DNA from: Diphasiastrum complanatum
Lineage: Eukaryota; Streptophyta; Lycopodiopsida; Lycopodiales; Lycopodiaceae
NCBI GenBank assembly: GCA_029204225.1
Contig: MU831912.1
Span: 33,113 to 97,112 of the forward strand
Reading direction: 5' to 3'
DNA: 64,000 nt
Part shown: piece by piece, positions 33,970-43,989 of the stretch
Layout: each line of letters starts with the position of its first letter
Position numbering within the stretch: the stretch's first letter is position 1
The notes under the pieces: generated by a model
The model's input: the letters and a program-made list of their open reading frames with translations, nothing else
Database searches by the model: none
What the model was told of the DNA's origin: nothing
Program-made: the position numbers and the translations under genes

Positions 33970-34922
33970 CTGTACCCATAAAAATTTTAATATTTAAGAT
34001 ACGCATAAGTTCAGTCCAAAACTTAGAAGTAAAATGAGTATCACAGTCTGTAAGAATAGAACCAGTGAGACCATGTAATTGAAAAATGTCAGATAAAAAG
34101 ATACGAGCGTAGTGCAGTAATGGTAGCACGAATAGGAATGAAATGTGCCTGTTTAGAGAAACGAAACATGACGTGGGAAGCCTAAAATAAAATCCATAGA
34201 ACTATCATTCCATTGGCGATGTGGAATCGGCCAATGCTGAAGAAGATCAGAAGGCTTAGTCTGTGAATACTTATTACGAGCACAAAACATACACTACTGT
34301 ATATGAGCTAGTAATTCAAGTTTCATGTGTGGCCAATAAAAGTAAGGTTTCAAACGAGCAAAAGACTTCTGATAACCATAATGACCGCCAACACGAGAAT
34401 AATGAGCATCATGTAATAAACGGGATCGAACATCGGGTAGAGAATAAACATGGTGGTGAATGGACGATGGAGATTGGGCCGTATGATAAATAGAACTAAA
34501 AATGGGACAAGTCTCATATGCAGCTGGAAGTAAGTCAAGCCAATCAGGGAAAATGGTAGTAAGAGTAGTAAGAAGGGTTGGTAACCGAGACAAACCATCG
34601 GCACCAACGTTACTCCTACCAGGGCGATAATGTAACTGATAATGGAAACGCTGTAAAAGCTGCAGCCAACGAAACTGTCGATCACTAAGCTGCTTTTGAG
34701 TGTCAAGACATCGTAAAGACTGACTGATCTGTGTATAAATTAAAAGCTACAGGCTGAAGATAATGGCCCCACTTAGTAAGGGCATGAATGATAGCTAAGA
34801 GTTCCTTTTCATGAGTAGAATAACGCGTCTCATAGGAACGTAAACGACGGGGTTCGTAAGCAATAACATTAGAATCTTGACGTAAAAGGGCCCCAACACC
34901 GACAACACTGGCATCATTTTCA
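33970..34922 (-). mobile_element. Gypsy element 2: RNase H, zinc finger and integrase start
   Basis: On the minus strand after the junction at about 34922: DASVVGVGALLRQDSNVIAY, YSTHEKELLAIIHALTKWGH, HYRPGRSNVGADGLSRLPTL (end of RNase H), then the integrase HHCC finger (HDAHYSRVGGHYGYQKSFAR, CVMFCARNK-like), the first Asp (SSMDFILGFP) and the second (ILTDCDTHFTSKFWTELMRI). Several stops are present. It is a second RNase H in direct continuation of the first element's RNase H. Confidence 0.82.
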
Positions 34923-35775
34923 AATTCATGAAGTATCTTACGACGAAGATCCTTCACATCTGGCACGAAAACTCTTCCATTTCTCAATAACATACCATCC
35001 TTCACGGTGTATGTTAGATATGTACTGGTGTGTGCCTCTACGGAAGCGACAACCTCGACTGTCTCTTCCATTTGGTCGACTACCTTGCGCGCATTAGGCC
35101 ACACACGCTGACAATGCGGGTCCTTTTCTTGAGCCTTCTTAATCTCCTCCATGAGACCACTGTCAACCACAATAAAGCTCATCTGATGCAGTATACGAGA
35201 TAGTGCATCAGCGACCACGTTTTCCTTCCCTCTTCGGAAGCAAATTTCCAAGTGAAATTCCTGCATCAGCTCGGCCCACCGAGCTTGGCGGCCTTTCAAA
35301 TCTGGCTGAGTGCAAAAATACTTCAAAGTATGATGATCTGTGTCTCGGCGCCATATAAATAATGTCTCCACACCTTGAGCGCATGTATAATCGCATACAG
35401 CTCTTGCTCATGTGTAGGATATCTCTGTTGAGCTGGTGTCAACTTCTTACTCTCAAAGGCTACTGGTCTACCCTCTTGGCGCAACACTGCACCTACGGCA
35501 ATGCCACTTGCATCCGTCTCTAGGTCAAAAAGTTTCTGGGTATCCACAATCTTGAGGACTGGAGCCGTGGCCACAGACTCCTTCAAGTTCTCAAAACGTT
35601 GCTGAGCTTCAGCATCCCATCGAACCACAGTGTTGTTTTTTCGTAACTGGTCCGTTTGAGGAGCAGCTATCCAGGAATAATCCCTAACAAACCGCCGGTA
35701 GAACTTACAAAAGCCTAAGAAAGGTTGTAATTGGCGTATATCGGCAGGCCTCGGCCACTTCTTAACCACAGCCAC
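34923..35775 (-). mobile_element. Gypsy element 1: RNase H and start of the zinc finger
   Basis: Two overlapping minus-strand frames. 35323-35775 reads [40 protein letters not shown] and KKLTPAQQRYPTHEQELYAI. The second frame, from 35371, reads TLKYFCTQPDLKGRQARWAE and KENVVADALSRILHQM, followed by a long linker and VFVPDVKDLRRKILHEF, where a zinc finger should begin. There the sequence passes directly into the RNase H of another element. One frameshift near 35350 separates the two frames. Confidence 0.85.
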
Positions 35776-37166
35776 CTTGGCTGGGTCAACCGAAATACCC
35801 TCAGCTGTAACTTGCCCAATAGGATCTTGAGATGAATCTCATGCTCCTCGACCGCTTTACTAAAAACCAATATATCGTCAATAAAATTGACGACAAACTT
35901 ACCCATATAGTCTCGCAAGACATCGTTCATGATCATCAACGTGGCTGGTGCATCAGTTAACCCAAATGGCATAACCAAAAACTCATAATGACCGAAACGG
36001 GTTCGGAAGGCCGTCTTCTGGACGTCTTCATCTCGAATCCGTATTTGATAGTATCCACTTTTGAGATCTATCTTACTGAAAATGGTTGCACCTTGCAACG
36101 CATCCAGTAGAACATCAATCCTGGGCATCGGATACTTGTGCTTTACAGTGATCTTATTCAATCCCCTGTAATCTACACACATATGGAAACTACCATCTTC
36201 TTTCTTAACAAGTAAAATAGGAGAGGCGAAAGGTGAATAACTAGGACGGATGTACCCCAGCTTGAGATACTTCTTCAACATCTTTCTGACTTCCTCTTCC
36301 TCTTTTAGGCTCATCCTATAAGGAGGCCTACATATCGGACTTGCCCCTGGAATGAGCTCAATACGATGATCAACGTTCCGACTAGGCGACAATCCCTCTG
36401 GCATATTACTAATTAGCACGTGTTTAAACTGAGTGCGGATGGACTTCTCCAACTCACTTGCTGGGTCACATCTAGGCTGTAATGAAAATGCATGTGCACT
36501 AGGGGATGCAAAAGTAAATGAAGCTTCTTGTGGTTTATTAGTGAGTGTGCTTATCTGATTATTGTCAACATAAGAATCAAAACTAGAATCAACATTCACA
36601 TAACACAACCACAAATACTGAATCTCCATTTTCTTTATTTGCATACAGGTAATAAGAGGACCCTCAACAGATGGTCTCTTCCCCTTTAAGACATGAGACA
36701 TACCCTCATGCCCAAACTTATACACATGTGACTTAAAGTCTATAGTGGGCTGCTTACTTGCATGCCACCACTTACCAAGTACAATATCAAACTTAGCTAG
36801 TTTAGTAACTTCAAAATCTAACTTCTCGGTATACGTTTGAATAGACAAAGACGCCCGAGAGATTCTTTCATCCCAAACCTCTGTTCCCTTACCATCTGGC
36901 ATCTCAACAGTATACTGGTAATTAGATGGAACAACAGCTAAGCGAAACTTCCTCACCACGCGAGAATTGACAATATTATGCGAGGAACCGGTGTCAAATA
37001 AGACGAGCACGTCATGACCTTCCAGCTTCCCCCTCATGCGTATCAGTTCACTATCTAGAAACTGATAAGCTTCACACGCCTTGATGGACAAAGAACAAAT
37101 TGGTGCCCTCCTCTCTATCCCTCTTCTATAAGAAATGTGTGATGAGAGTCTGACTGGAAACATCAT
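35776..37166 (-). mobile_element. Gypsy element 1: protease and reverse transcriptase
   Basis: A nearly open minus-strand frame of 483 codons (35715-37166). The protease has [20 protein letters not shown] has [78 protein letters not shown] and [13 protein letters not shown] (catalytic Asp pair at about 35872-35881). Family members usually read FxxVYLDDILVYS, so the YLDD is FIDD here. A frameshift near 35800 separates it from RNase H. It is the best-preserved pol in the window. Confidence 0.9.
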
Positions 37167-37179
37167 CTGCCTCCGAAGC

Positions 37180-37830
37180 TAAAAGAGATGCTCGTAACAT
37201 AAACATCTCTCTCAATAGGAGTCCCACACATCTAGAGTCTGAATATGGCCAAGGGAGAGAGGAGTGTCTCTGTAGAGACAATAATAACAGCCTCAGATCT
37301 TATCATAAATAGGGCACCTGAAAATGAAATGTGACTCATCCTCTACCTCCTACATCGAGCATAACTGGCAAATCCGCTGTGGTCTGGGTGTATCAGTATA
37401 ACGACCAATCTCGATACTGATGTGAGGAGACATGAAGCTGCCCAATACGGTATCGAAGACCATATGATAATGTCTGTGAGAGATACAATGTTAGGATAGG
37501 TAGCCCCATATCATCTAATTGCAGGAGGTGAGTGCCGTAAAAATGCATCTTGACTCTCTCTGGATCTAGCTGTGACCATACTGTCTGGATATAGCTGCGA
37601 TAAAGTTGACGTTGAATATATGTATGAGTCCCACTAGGGAGAGTTGATATAGATATCCCCCATCTGCCAAGAAACTCAGAGACATCCCCAAACCATGACG
37701 ACTTAGCCTGTTGACTGGCAATAGACCGAGATGAAGTGTACGCAGCAACCATATATCTGGAAGTGTCCAGATCGACTAGCCTATGTAAGAACATGACAAT
37801 CCTAGTCTTAGAGATATTTACCATTGTTTA
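37180..37830 (-). mobile_element. LINE insertion or patch inside the gypsy element
   Basis: Minus-strand frame 37393-37824 reads VNISKTRIVMF, GRWGISISTLPSGTHTYIQR, MHFYGTHLLQLDDMGLPILT and YRIGQLHVSSHQ, matching the post-RT region of the LINE at 46480-47000 (SGTHQYIRR, FLELDVSGTP, LGQLRVPSHQ). The zf-RVT part follows at 37220-37400 (CQLCS, EDESHFIFRCP). It begins inside the post-RT region and shows no 3' tail, so it has lost both ends. It separates gypsy gag (37854 onward) from protease (37166). Confidence 0.82.
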
Positions 37831-37853
37831 CCTTTGTCGTCCTCCTGCTGCCT

Positions 37854-38420
37854 CTAGAGTTGCAAGTTTTCATTTTGCAGGTCCTCCATTGTCCTTTTGA
37901 ACTTGCCATTTTCCTCATCTAGATAGCTTACCCGTTGCTTCAGCTCGCGTAATTCTTGTTTGAGCCAACTTAGTTCAGAGACAAGAAGACCCTCCATAGC
38001 TTTGGAAGGAGTGTAATCATGGGACATACAAGCCGAGACAGCTGCAGAGAAAGGGGTGGGAAGATCAGCTCCCTGTCCAACGTCGAAGGTCTGCCCGATA
38101 GTCTCTTGTGGGAGTCCACAGCCAGTCCACCAGATCCAGCAGATGGGCCAGCAGGGCATTCAGAAGCATCAGGACTTCTAGCAATGGAGACAGCAGGTGT
38201 AGGGCAGACACCAACAATGGAGACAGCAGGTGCAGGGCCAGCGATGGAGAAAGCAGGTGCAGGGTCAGTGATGGAGGCAGGGACAGGTATGGAGACAACA
38301 GGGACAGGTGCGATGGAGGCACCCCCCACGGTGGAAGCAGCAGGGCGGGAAGGAGAGAGAGAGAGAGATGTCGCTTTCGTTGTTGTAGATCCTGCAAAAA
38401 AATTTCAGCTTATAGAAAAG
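37854..38420 (-). mobile_element. Gypsy gag start with coiled coil and minisatellite
   Basis: Minus strand, directly after the primer site. One frame (37970-38329) gives a repetitive Pro/Ala/Val/Ser region produced by about five imperfect copies of a 27-bp unit (ATGGAGACAGCAGGTGCAGG-like, 38181-38320 on the plus strand). The adjoining frame (37854-38159) ends in a strong coiled coil: SELSWLKQELRELKQRVSYL, DEENGKFKRTMEDLQNENLQ. The capsid domain and knuckle are missing, being replaced by the LINE at 37180-37830. Confidence 0.6.
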
Positions 38421-38433
38421 TGCTCTGATACCA
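38421..38433 (-). promoter_or_regulatory. Primer binding site (initiator tRNA-Met type)
   Basis: Plus-strand TGCTCTGATACCA is the reverse complement of TGGTATCAGAGCA. It touches the LTR edge at 38434 and confirms that this gypsy element is on the minus strand. Confidence 0.9.
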
Positions 38434-38837
38434 TGTTATGAACAAATTCACAGATTTTGGTATCAATGATGCATAAAAGATAGTAAAAAGCATTCACAAA
38501 GCATTCTCCAACTAAGAAACTGTATGAATATCAATGGCCGCTGATAGCTTAGGCAGATCTCCAACTAAGATCTCCAAAATAGTACAACTCCCCTACAAGA
38601 AGCCCAAGACTCAAACTGATCAAAGCTACTAAATGACCAGCCTTAGTGGCTATTTATAGTGGACAAAACCTACGTCCCTTAATATAGAATTGGAGGGAAG
38701 GTGAAATTCAAAAATTAGGGCCAAAATTAGAAAACCATTTAAATGGTGTTTCTAGGCTTGTCTCATGTAATAGAACTGCGTGTCCAAAAATACTGTCAGA
38801 AATAGAGAAGGATGGACTATAATGTATGTCCATAACA
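38434..38837 (-). repeat. 5' LTR of the minus-strand gypsy element
   Basis: 404 bp with perfect 7-bp inverted ends: TGTTATG at 38434 and CATAACA at 38831-38837. The inner end abuts the primer binding site. A TATAAATAG box on the minus strand lies at about 38650-38658. The partner LTR is not found left of 33970, so the element has lost its 3' end. Confidence 0.9.
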
Positions 38838-39807
38838 TTTAGGAATGTGCTTTTGTGCTTGCAACAATGTGAATGGCTCTATGGAGGCCAACAAAGCAAT
38901 AATCAAGAGATTTAGGTGCTTTATTAGCTTTCATCAATAAGGGATCTTAAAGTGATCAAATGATCCATAGTGGGATGTGATTTTCAAAACCCAGTCTACT
39001 CTTTTGCACGTAGCCATTAATTTCCAGCCAACTGCTAAGTGTCTTTTTCCACTATGCTCCCCTAAATTTTGCCAAGAAATGACAAATCGAGATTGTTTGT
39101 GATTAAAATGGCCATTCTTATCACCATTCTTGAATAAAGCAACACTTACACTATGTGACCATATGTCAAAGAAGTCTTTTATCATTGCTTGATTGAACAA
39201 ATACATTATAAAAGGAACAAGAACCACTTTACCCTTTTGGAAGAATGTAGCCTGCAGCCCTTCACTAAATAAGTTTTGCAATTAGAAGAGCTAGTTCACT
39301 TCTGATTTCTTCTTCCATACCCCCCTATGTGTGTGGCTGGTTAGATTATCCCACATCAACACCACTTTAAATGATCCTTTGGCGTAAACAAACCATGAAT
39401 CTGGCTCAATATCATTCTAGCATGCTTTTGCAAAAAGCACTCTTCACATATCTGAAAGCAAGTGTTCTTGGCCATGTATGAAAGCTGATGTTTTTCTTTG
39501 AAAGCACGTGTTTGTAAGCACGAAAGATATCTCCATTGCCACCACATAGCTCTCACTTTCTTTTAAACTCTTCTTTTCAAATCAAGAGTTTTCAGGAAAA
39601 GAGCTCTTTTTCCTATTTGAGTTTCAAACTTGTAGAAACTCCCTTATTTACTAGAGATATTATCTCTCCGATAATTTTGTGCTGGAATGTCTTTCAAATG
39701 AGCTAAATATACCTCCTTATTGTGAGAGGTACAATTCTGAATTTTCTGCTCAATTTTTCAGATTTTGGACTGGAGGTTTGACACGTTACATTTAGCTCCA
39801 AAAGAAC

Positions 39808-39813
<6 letters not shown>
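38838..39813 (-). mobile_element. Possible LINE reverse transcriptase scrap
   Basis: Minus-strand frame 38934-39281 contains VPFIMYLFNQAMIKDFFDIW and SVSVALFKNGDKNGHFNHKQ, resembling the first RT block of LINEs (xLFNxxxxxGxxPxxW...xxPIxKxGDxxxxxNYR). The neighbouring frame 39356-39556 could be the preceding linker. There is no catalytic motif, and the match rests on about 35 residues. Confidence 0.35.

Positions 39814-39897
<84 letters not shown>
39814..39897. repeat. (GA)42 microsatellite
   Basis: 84 bp of uninterrupted GA ending 25 bp before the acceptor of the next IFT140 exon. A short T-rich stretch (GATTTTTTCCGTTTAG) still separates it from the exon. Confidence 0.97.
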
Positions 39898-39901
<4 letters not shown>

Positions 39902-39922
39902 TGTTTGATTTTTTCCGTTTAG

Positions 39923-40033
39923 GAGGAAGATGCGAGTTTGGCAACAATTGCGATTCATTTGGGACTTTTTGAAGATGCGGAAAAGCTATATATCGAGTCT
40001 AGGCGATATGACTTGCTCAATGTTATGTATCAG
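39923..40033 (+). CDS. IFT140: IFT140 exon: TPR-like repeat
   Basis: 37 codons, phase 0 at both ends; acceptor CCGTTTAG, donor CAG|GTATTT. It encodes EEDASLATIAIHLGLFEDAE and KLYIESRRYDLLNVMYQ, matching the family pattern EPExExxVAxLAxxLGMLEDAExLYxxCxRxDLLNxxYQ, with the helix-turn-helix of a TPR-like repeat. Every conserved position is kept and no defect is seen. Confidence 0.92.
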
Positions 40034-40050
40034 GTATTTCAATCATTCTT

Positions 40051-40830
40051 TGTGGTAATCTATTCATACTTTTGTTAATATCCTCTAAATTCCAAGAGAC
40101 AATTCAACATTTTGTTGTTTGTCTCTGTGGTAATCTACTCATACTTTTGTTAATATCCTCTAAATTCAAAGAGACAATTCAACATTTTGATTCTTTTCAA
40201 ATCATTATGTGAAAAAGTACACTTCTCTTCTCTTAGAAGGTTGTACGTCAATTTTTCTTGGACATAAAGATGTTCATGTTCTTAAAGAAAGAAGTGTGGT
40301 GACTTATTTTTAGCATGAGCTAATGGACTCATAGTTTCTTTTGTTTTGTCAACTTTGAAAACATCAAGAATAACTTGGATGAATCCCTTGCTGGTCTTGA
40401 TGGTCACATGATTTTAGGCCTTGGTGTAGTGATCGTGATGATGATGATTGGCATCCAGCATTGAAAGTAATGGAATGCGTCCCATTTTAAAACATGGGCC
40501 CATTTCATTTATTTTTTGGAACACTTTCTGTTTACAAAAATTCTTCATCAATTGTGACATGAAGGTTTTCTTAATATCCTCTAAATTCCAAGAGACAATC
40601 CTTAGAATTTCACTCTTCCTCCGAAAAGTTTGTACTTCAATCTTTTCAATTCTTCTCAAACATAAAGATGTTCACGTTTTTAAAGAAAGAAGTATGGCCA
40701 CTTATTTTTAGCTTGCTTAACGAATTTATAGTTACTTTTGTTTTGTCAACGTTGAAGACATTAAGAATAGCTTGGATGAATGACTTTATGGTCTTGATGG
40801 TCACATATTTTAGGCCTTGTGTAGTGATAA
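40051..40830. repeat. Local duplications in the IFT140 intron
   Basis: Two levels. A 75-bp tandem pair starts at 40051 and 40126 (TGTGGTAATCTA...CAACATTTTG). A longer block of about 280 bp, 40150-40435, recurs at about 40565-40830 with shared words such as ATAAAGATGTTCA, AAAGAAAGAAGT, CTTTTGTTTTGTCAAC and GGTCTTGATGGTCACAT. The copies are clearly diverged. No coding content is recognised. Confidence 0.75.
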
Positions 40831-43066
40831 ATAGGGATGAGTATGGGGAGCCTTTAAATAAAGATGGTGCAATTTTTGATGCTAGGCAGATAACAAACCT
40901 GGGTGGGGGTGTTAATGTAAGCCCCAACAAAAATATTAATACACGATGAACACACTTAGTGAATTACTCATTTAAAGTGATATATATCAATTTCAGTCAC
41001 ATGCCACACAATAAAAAACTTCTAAAAACCATGGGTAAAATGAATAGTTCATAAAATGAAAGAGAGTATAGGGGCTCGTAAAATATAAAGCATTGTGGCT
41101 CAATAGGTTCACTATACAAACAAAACTCGTCTAAAATTTGTTTGAGAGCTCATCATTGATGCAAAAAAGTATCATCAATGCCACAAAAAACTAAGTCCTT
41201 TTTGGTGTTATCAGAAGAGCATTGTAGGCTGCTTTGGATTCCTACCACTGGTAGATGGCCTACCAATTGGGTGGCTTGCCTCTACCTCGTTGTCATCTGA
41301 CATTGATACAAGAACCTCTAGGTCTGCCTCTAGGTCTTCATCCTGAGGTGGATGCTGTTGGGATTTGGGAGAAACCAAGAGCCTTTGCTGCTAGTGCCTC
41401 ATGGCCTCACTCTAGGTGACGATCTAAAAGCTTGGCCTTGCCCTTAGGCATGCCACAAGGATGATGGCTGCTGCTTGTGTCAAAGATGGCCTCGGCCCTC
41501 AGTGCCCATCATGGTGTAGTATAACCTTGCCACATGCAGTTGCTCTGAAACTTCCCATGATTTGAATGGCATATTGGGATTGAATGCCAAAGGAAGCAAA
41601 AAATTGTCCCACTTCATTCTAATAGCTGCAAGAAGTGCCAAATCATGTGCAAAAGTCGCGCCTCGCCAGATGGTTGGATCTGGTGAATGTTTGTATTGTT
41701 GTGCAAATGAGTGTGCACAATGATTTGCTCCATTGGGTGCCACAATGGAGCCATTATCGTGTTCTCCTTGCCCAAATTTGCGATTTTGAGTTTCGCGGCT
41801 TTCTTGTCTTCCATCATCTTGGTAATCAGTTGCCCTAAGTATTGATGTAGGCCTAGGACATACTCAGAATCAAGAGGGATTGATGTTGAAGTGCTAGCTT
41901 GGCCTGATGGATCTGCAGTTATCTATAAACGCAACTTTGGTTCCTCTTCTTTAGAAATATTATCTTCTTCGAAGCCTTATGGAATCGTAGCTTTGTGGTT
42001 CTTTGGCGACATCATGGATTGGCATCTGGATTGTATCATCTCCAGGAGATGATCCTAGTGCCACAAGGATATGTACAGCTTCTTGCTGGTCATAATCTTT
42101 CATCTGGTCAAATCGTTCACTTGGGGATGAGGTGTCAAAGGTGGACGACTCTGTGGCATTTGGAACTGGAGATTGATGTTGAGCAGTTGGGAAGGAGATG
42201 GTGATGGGGGGTGCAATACGATGATGAGAAGTGGGTGAAACTGTTGTGCATCTTTTGTCGACTACGAGAAGATCTGGCTGGTTTTTGACTACTTGAAAGT
42301 GCGACCGTTGTTAGAATTGCTTCACATGAAAGCCTTTGACTTTTTGCTCCAACAGGGTAACGGCCAATGCTGACAATATTGGCCCCACAACTGTCGAGCA
42401 TTAGGCTTGATAGCATCCTTGAGCTCCGCAATTAATGTTCCGTGCCACTTATAGGGCACCATTGTGTTGGCGGCAAACTTCTGTTGGGACTCCAAAATTC
42501 TGTGCAGCAAGAGAGAGGCTATTCGCTCTTTGTGAAATTTGAGGAATTGGTTAAGTAGGTGTGTAGCGTCTTTAATAACAAGTTCTTGCCTTAAATAGCC
42601 GTCATTAGTTTGTAGTCATGCAATGGATGTATCGGCGAAGGGGGGCGATGGCGGAAATGGCATGCCTATGGGAAGGAGATGGCCTATCTCTTGCGTCTAG
42701 GCCTATTGCTATGAGTTCTGTGGCAGAAACATGTACTTTATGCATGGCATTTTCACGATAAAAAATCTGAGTTTGGCTTCATCCCAAGTGTCGGACGCCA
42801 TGAAGACTAAATCTAGACTAATAGCATTTGAGAAAAAAATGGCATGAATGTCCCTGGCTTTCAATAATGGTTCAGTCAATTGGAGCCTTTCAGCCACTTT
42901 CTCTTGGCTAGGGAGCACTAGAATATCATGGTTTTCAGGGACAGCCCTCTGAACAAGTGTTCGTTTAGGATCGAGATACGAGGAATTTGAAGAAGGAACA
43001 GAGGGCTGAGTGCGTTTAGATATGTTGGAGTGTATAGCAGAAGGCTTGGAATAAGCTTAGTTGCCC

Positions 43067-43110
43067 GTTCCAGAACGGAACGCGTTCTGGAACGCGTTCC
43101 GTTCTGGAAC
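43067..43110. repeat. Perfect inverted repeat, two 21-bp arms, 2-bp spacer
   Basis: The left arm 43067-43087 and right arm 43090-43110 are exact reverse complements around a TG spacer. Each contains the 10-bp palindrome GAACGCGTTC (43078-43087 and 43090-43099) and a CGTTCCAGAACG-type block. A further ACGTTCCGTTTT follows at about 43137. A TATA-like CTATATATAATC at about 43164 comes after it. Clustered CCGTTCC-like words are typical of subterminal transposase-binding regions of hAT elements, and a hAT transposase gene follows downstream. Confidence 0.75.
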
Positions 43111-43250
43111 TTCGCCAAATATTTAAAAAAAAAAAACGTTCCGTTTTAACAAAAACTGAAAGCTATATATAATCAAGTGTTTGCAGGAAATCCACCCAGA
43201 TTTGGATTGCCAGGTAGCTAATCTGTGAAGTTGATGGGCAGGATGATTGT

Positions 43251-43511
43251 TTGACTGTCAGAGATGAACGCAATCATTTGCTCAAGAGAAAACCTGCGTG
43301 CGAACTATTTCTCAAAGTCTTAAGTGACAAGTTCTGGAATTCCTGCCCTTCATTACCTGATTTCCCAAAGGAGTTCGTTCCCACTGCGCATAACATGCTG
43401 CGCATTGATGATAGCCCAGACAATAGCATCCTGAACCCAAGAGACAATGCCATTTTCCCAACAGCATATGACTGCATAGGTGGTCCATGCTTAGGACTCT
43501 ATTCTAGGTGA
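43251..43511 (+). CDS. Unrecognised 86-residue ORF upstream of the hAT gene
   Basis: An open frame between the palindrome and the hAT transposase: LLKRKPACELFLKVLSDKFW, then SLPDFPKEFVPTAHNMLR and DDSPDNSILNPRDNAIFPTA. Its composition is protein-like and the preceding TTTGCAG at 43186-43192 could be an acceptor. I do not recognise a family. It may be the N-terminal part of the hAT gene, or sequence carried by the element. Confidence 0.35.
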   Translation: MTVRDERNHLLKRKPACELFLKVLSDKFWNSCPSLPDFPKEFVPTAHNMLRIDDSPDNSILNPRDNAIFPTAYDCIGGPCLGLYSR

Positions 43512-43989
43512 ATCTATGTATAGGGAACTTAGAGCTATGCATGGCTATGTTCCCAGGTTGCTTTTGGCTCTATATATTGAGGCCAGACTCGCCCTACTCC
43601 TCATTGTGATCATGGATTCATTGCCTGAGTTTCACTCTACATTCATGCCTCTTGTTCGTTCCTCAACTCTTGATTCAACTTTGTTCCTGTTTGTTAGAGG
43701 ACTTGTAGATTCTAGCTTACGTGTTCCTGAATATGTTGCTAGGCATCGAATTGGGCAAGCACCATTGGGCAAAGAGTCTCCATTGTAGCTTGTATTCCCG
43801 TTGAGCGGAGCCGGACTTCTCTAGTGTGGACCCCGTTGTATTGTCCGTGGTGCCAGACCTGGTTGCAGAGGTGCCAGCAGTAGCGTCCCTCAGTGTATTA
43901 CAGCGCAATGTTGATACAAAGGTTTCATTAGTTTTCGATTGATTGCAATGTGTTTCCAAGCTGTGCATTAATCGTATCAATTGTTCGCG

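Larger units (their letters stand above)
29909..39922 (+). other. IFT140 intron, 10.0 kb, retroelement-filled
   Basis: Bounded by GTGTGT at 29909 and CCGTTTAG at 39922. It contains a gag-only retroelement (30446-32548), a chimeric gypsy element (33970-38837) with a LINE inside, a LINE-like scrap and an 84-bp GA tract. 32600-33960 holds no recognisable gene. Confidence 0.85.

Noticed and set aside
38019-38441. Plus-strand Gly/Ala/Glu-rich ORF
   Set aside because: A shadow of the gag minisatellite; primer site and LTR show the element is on the minus strand.
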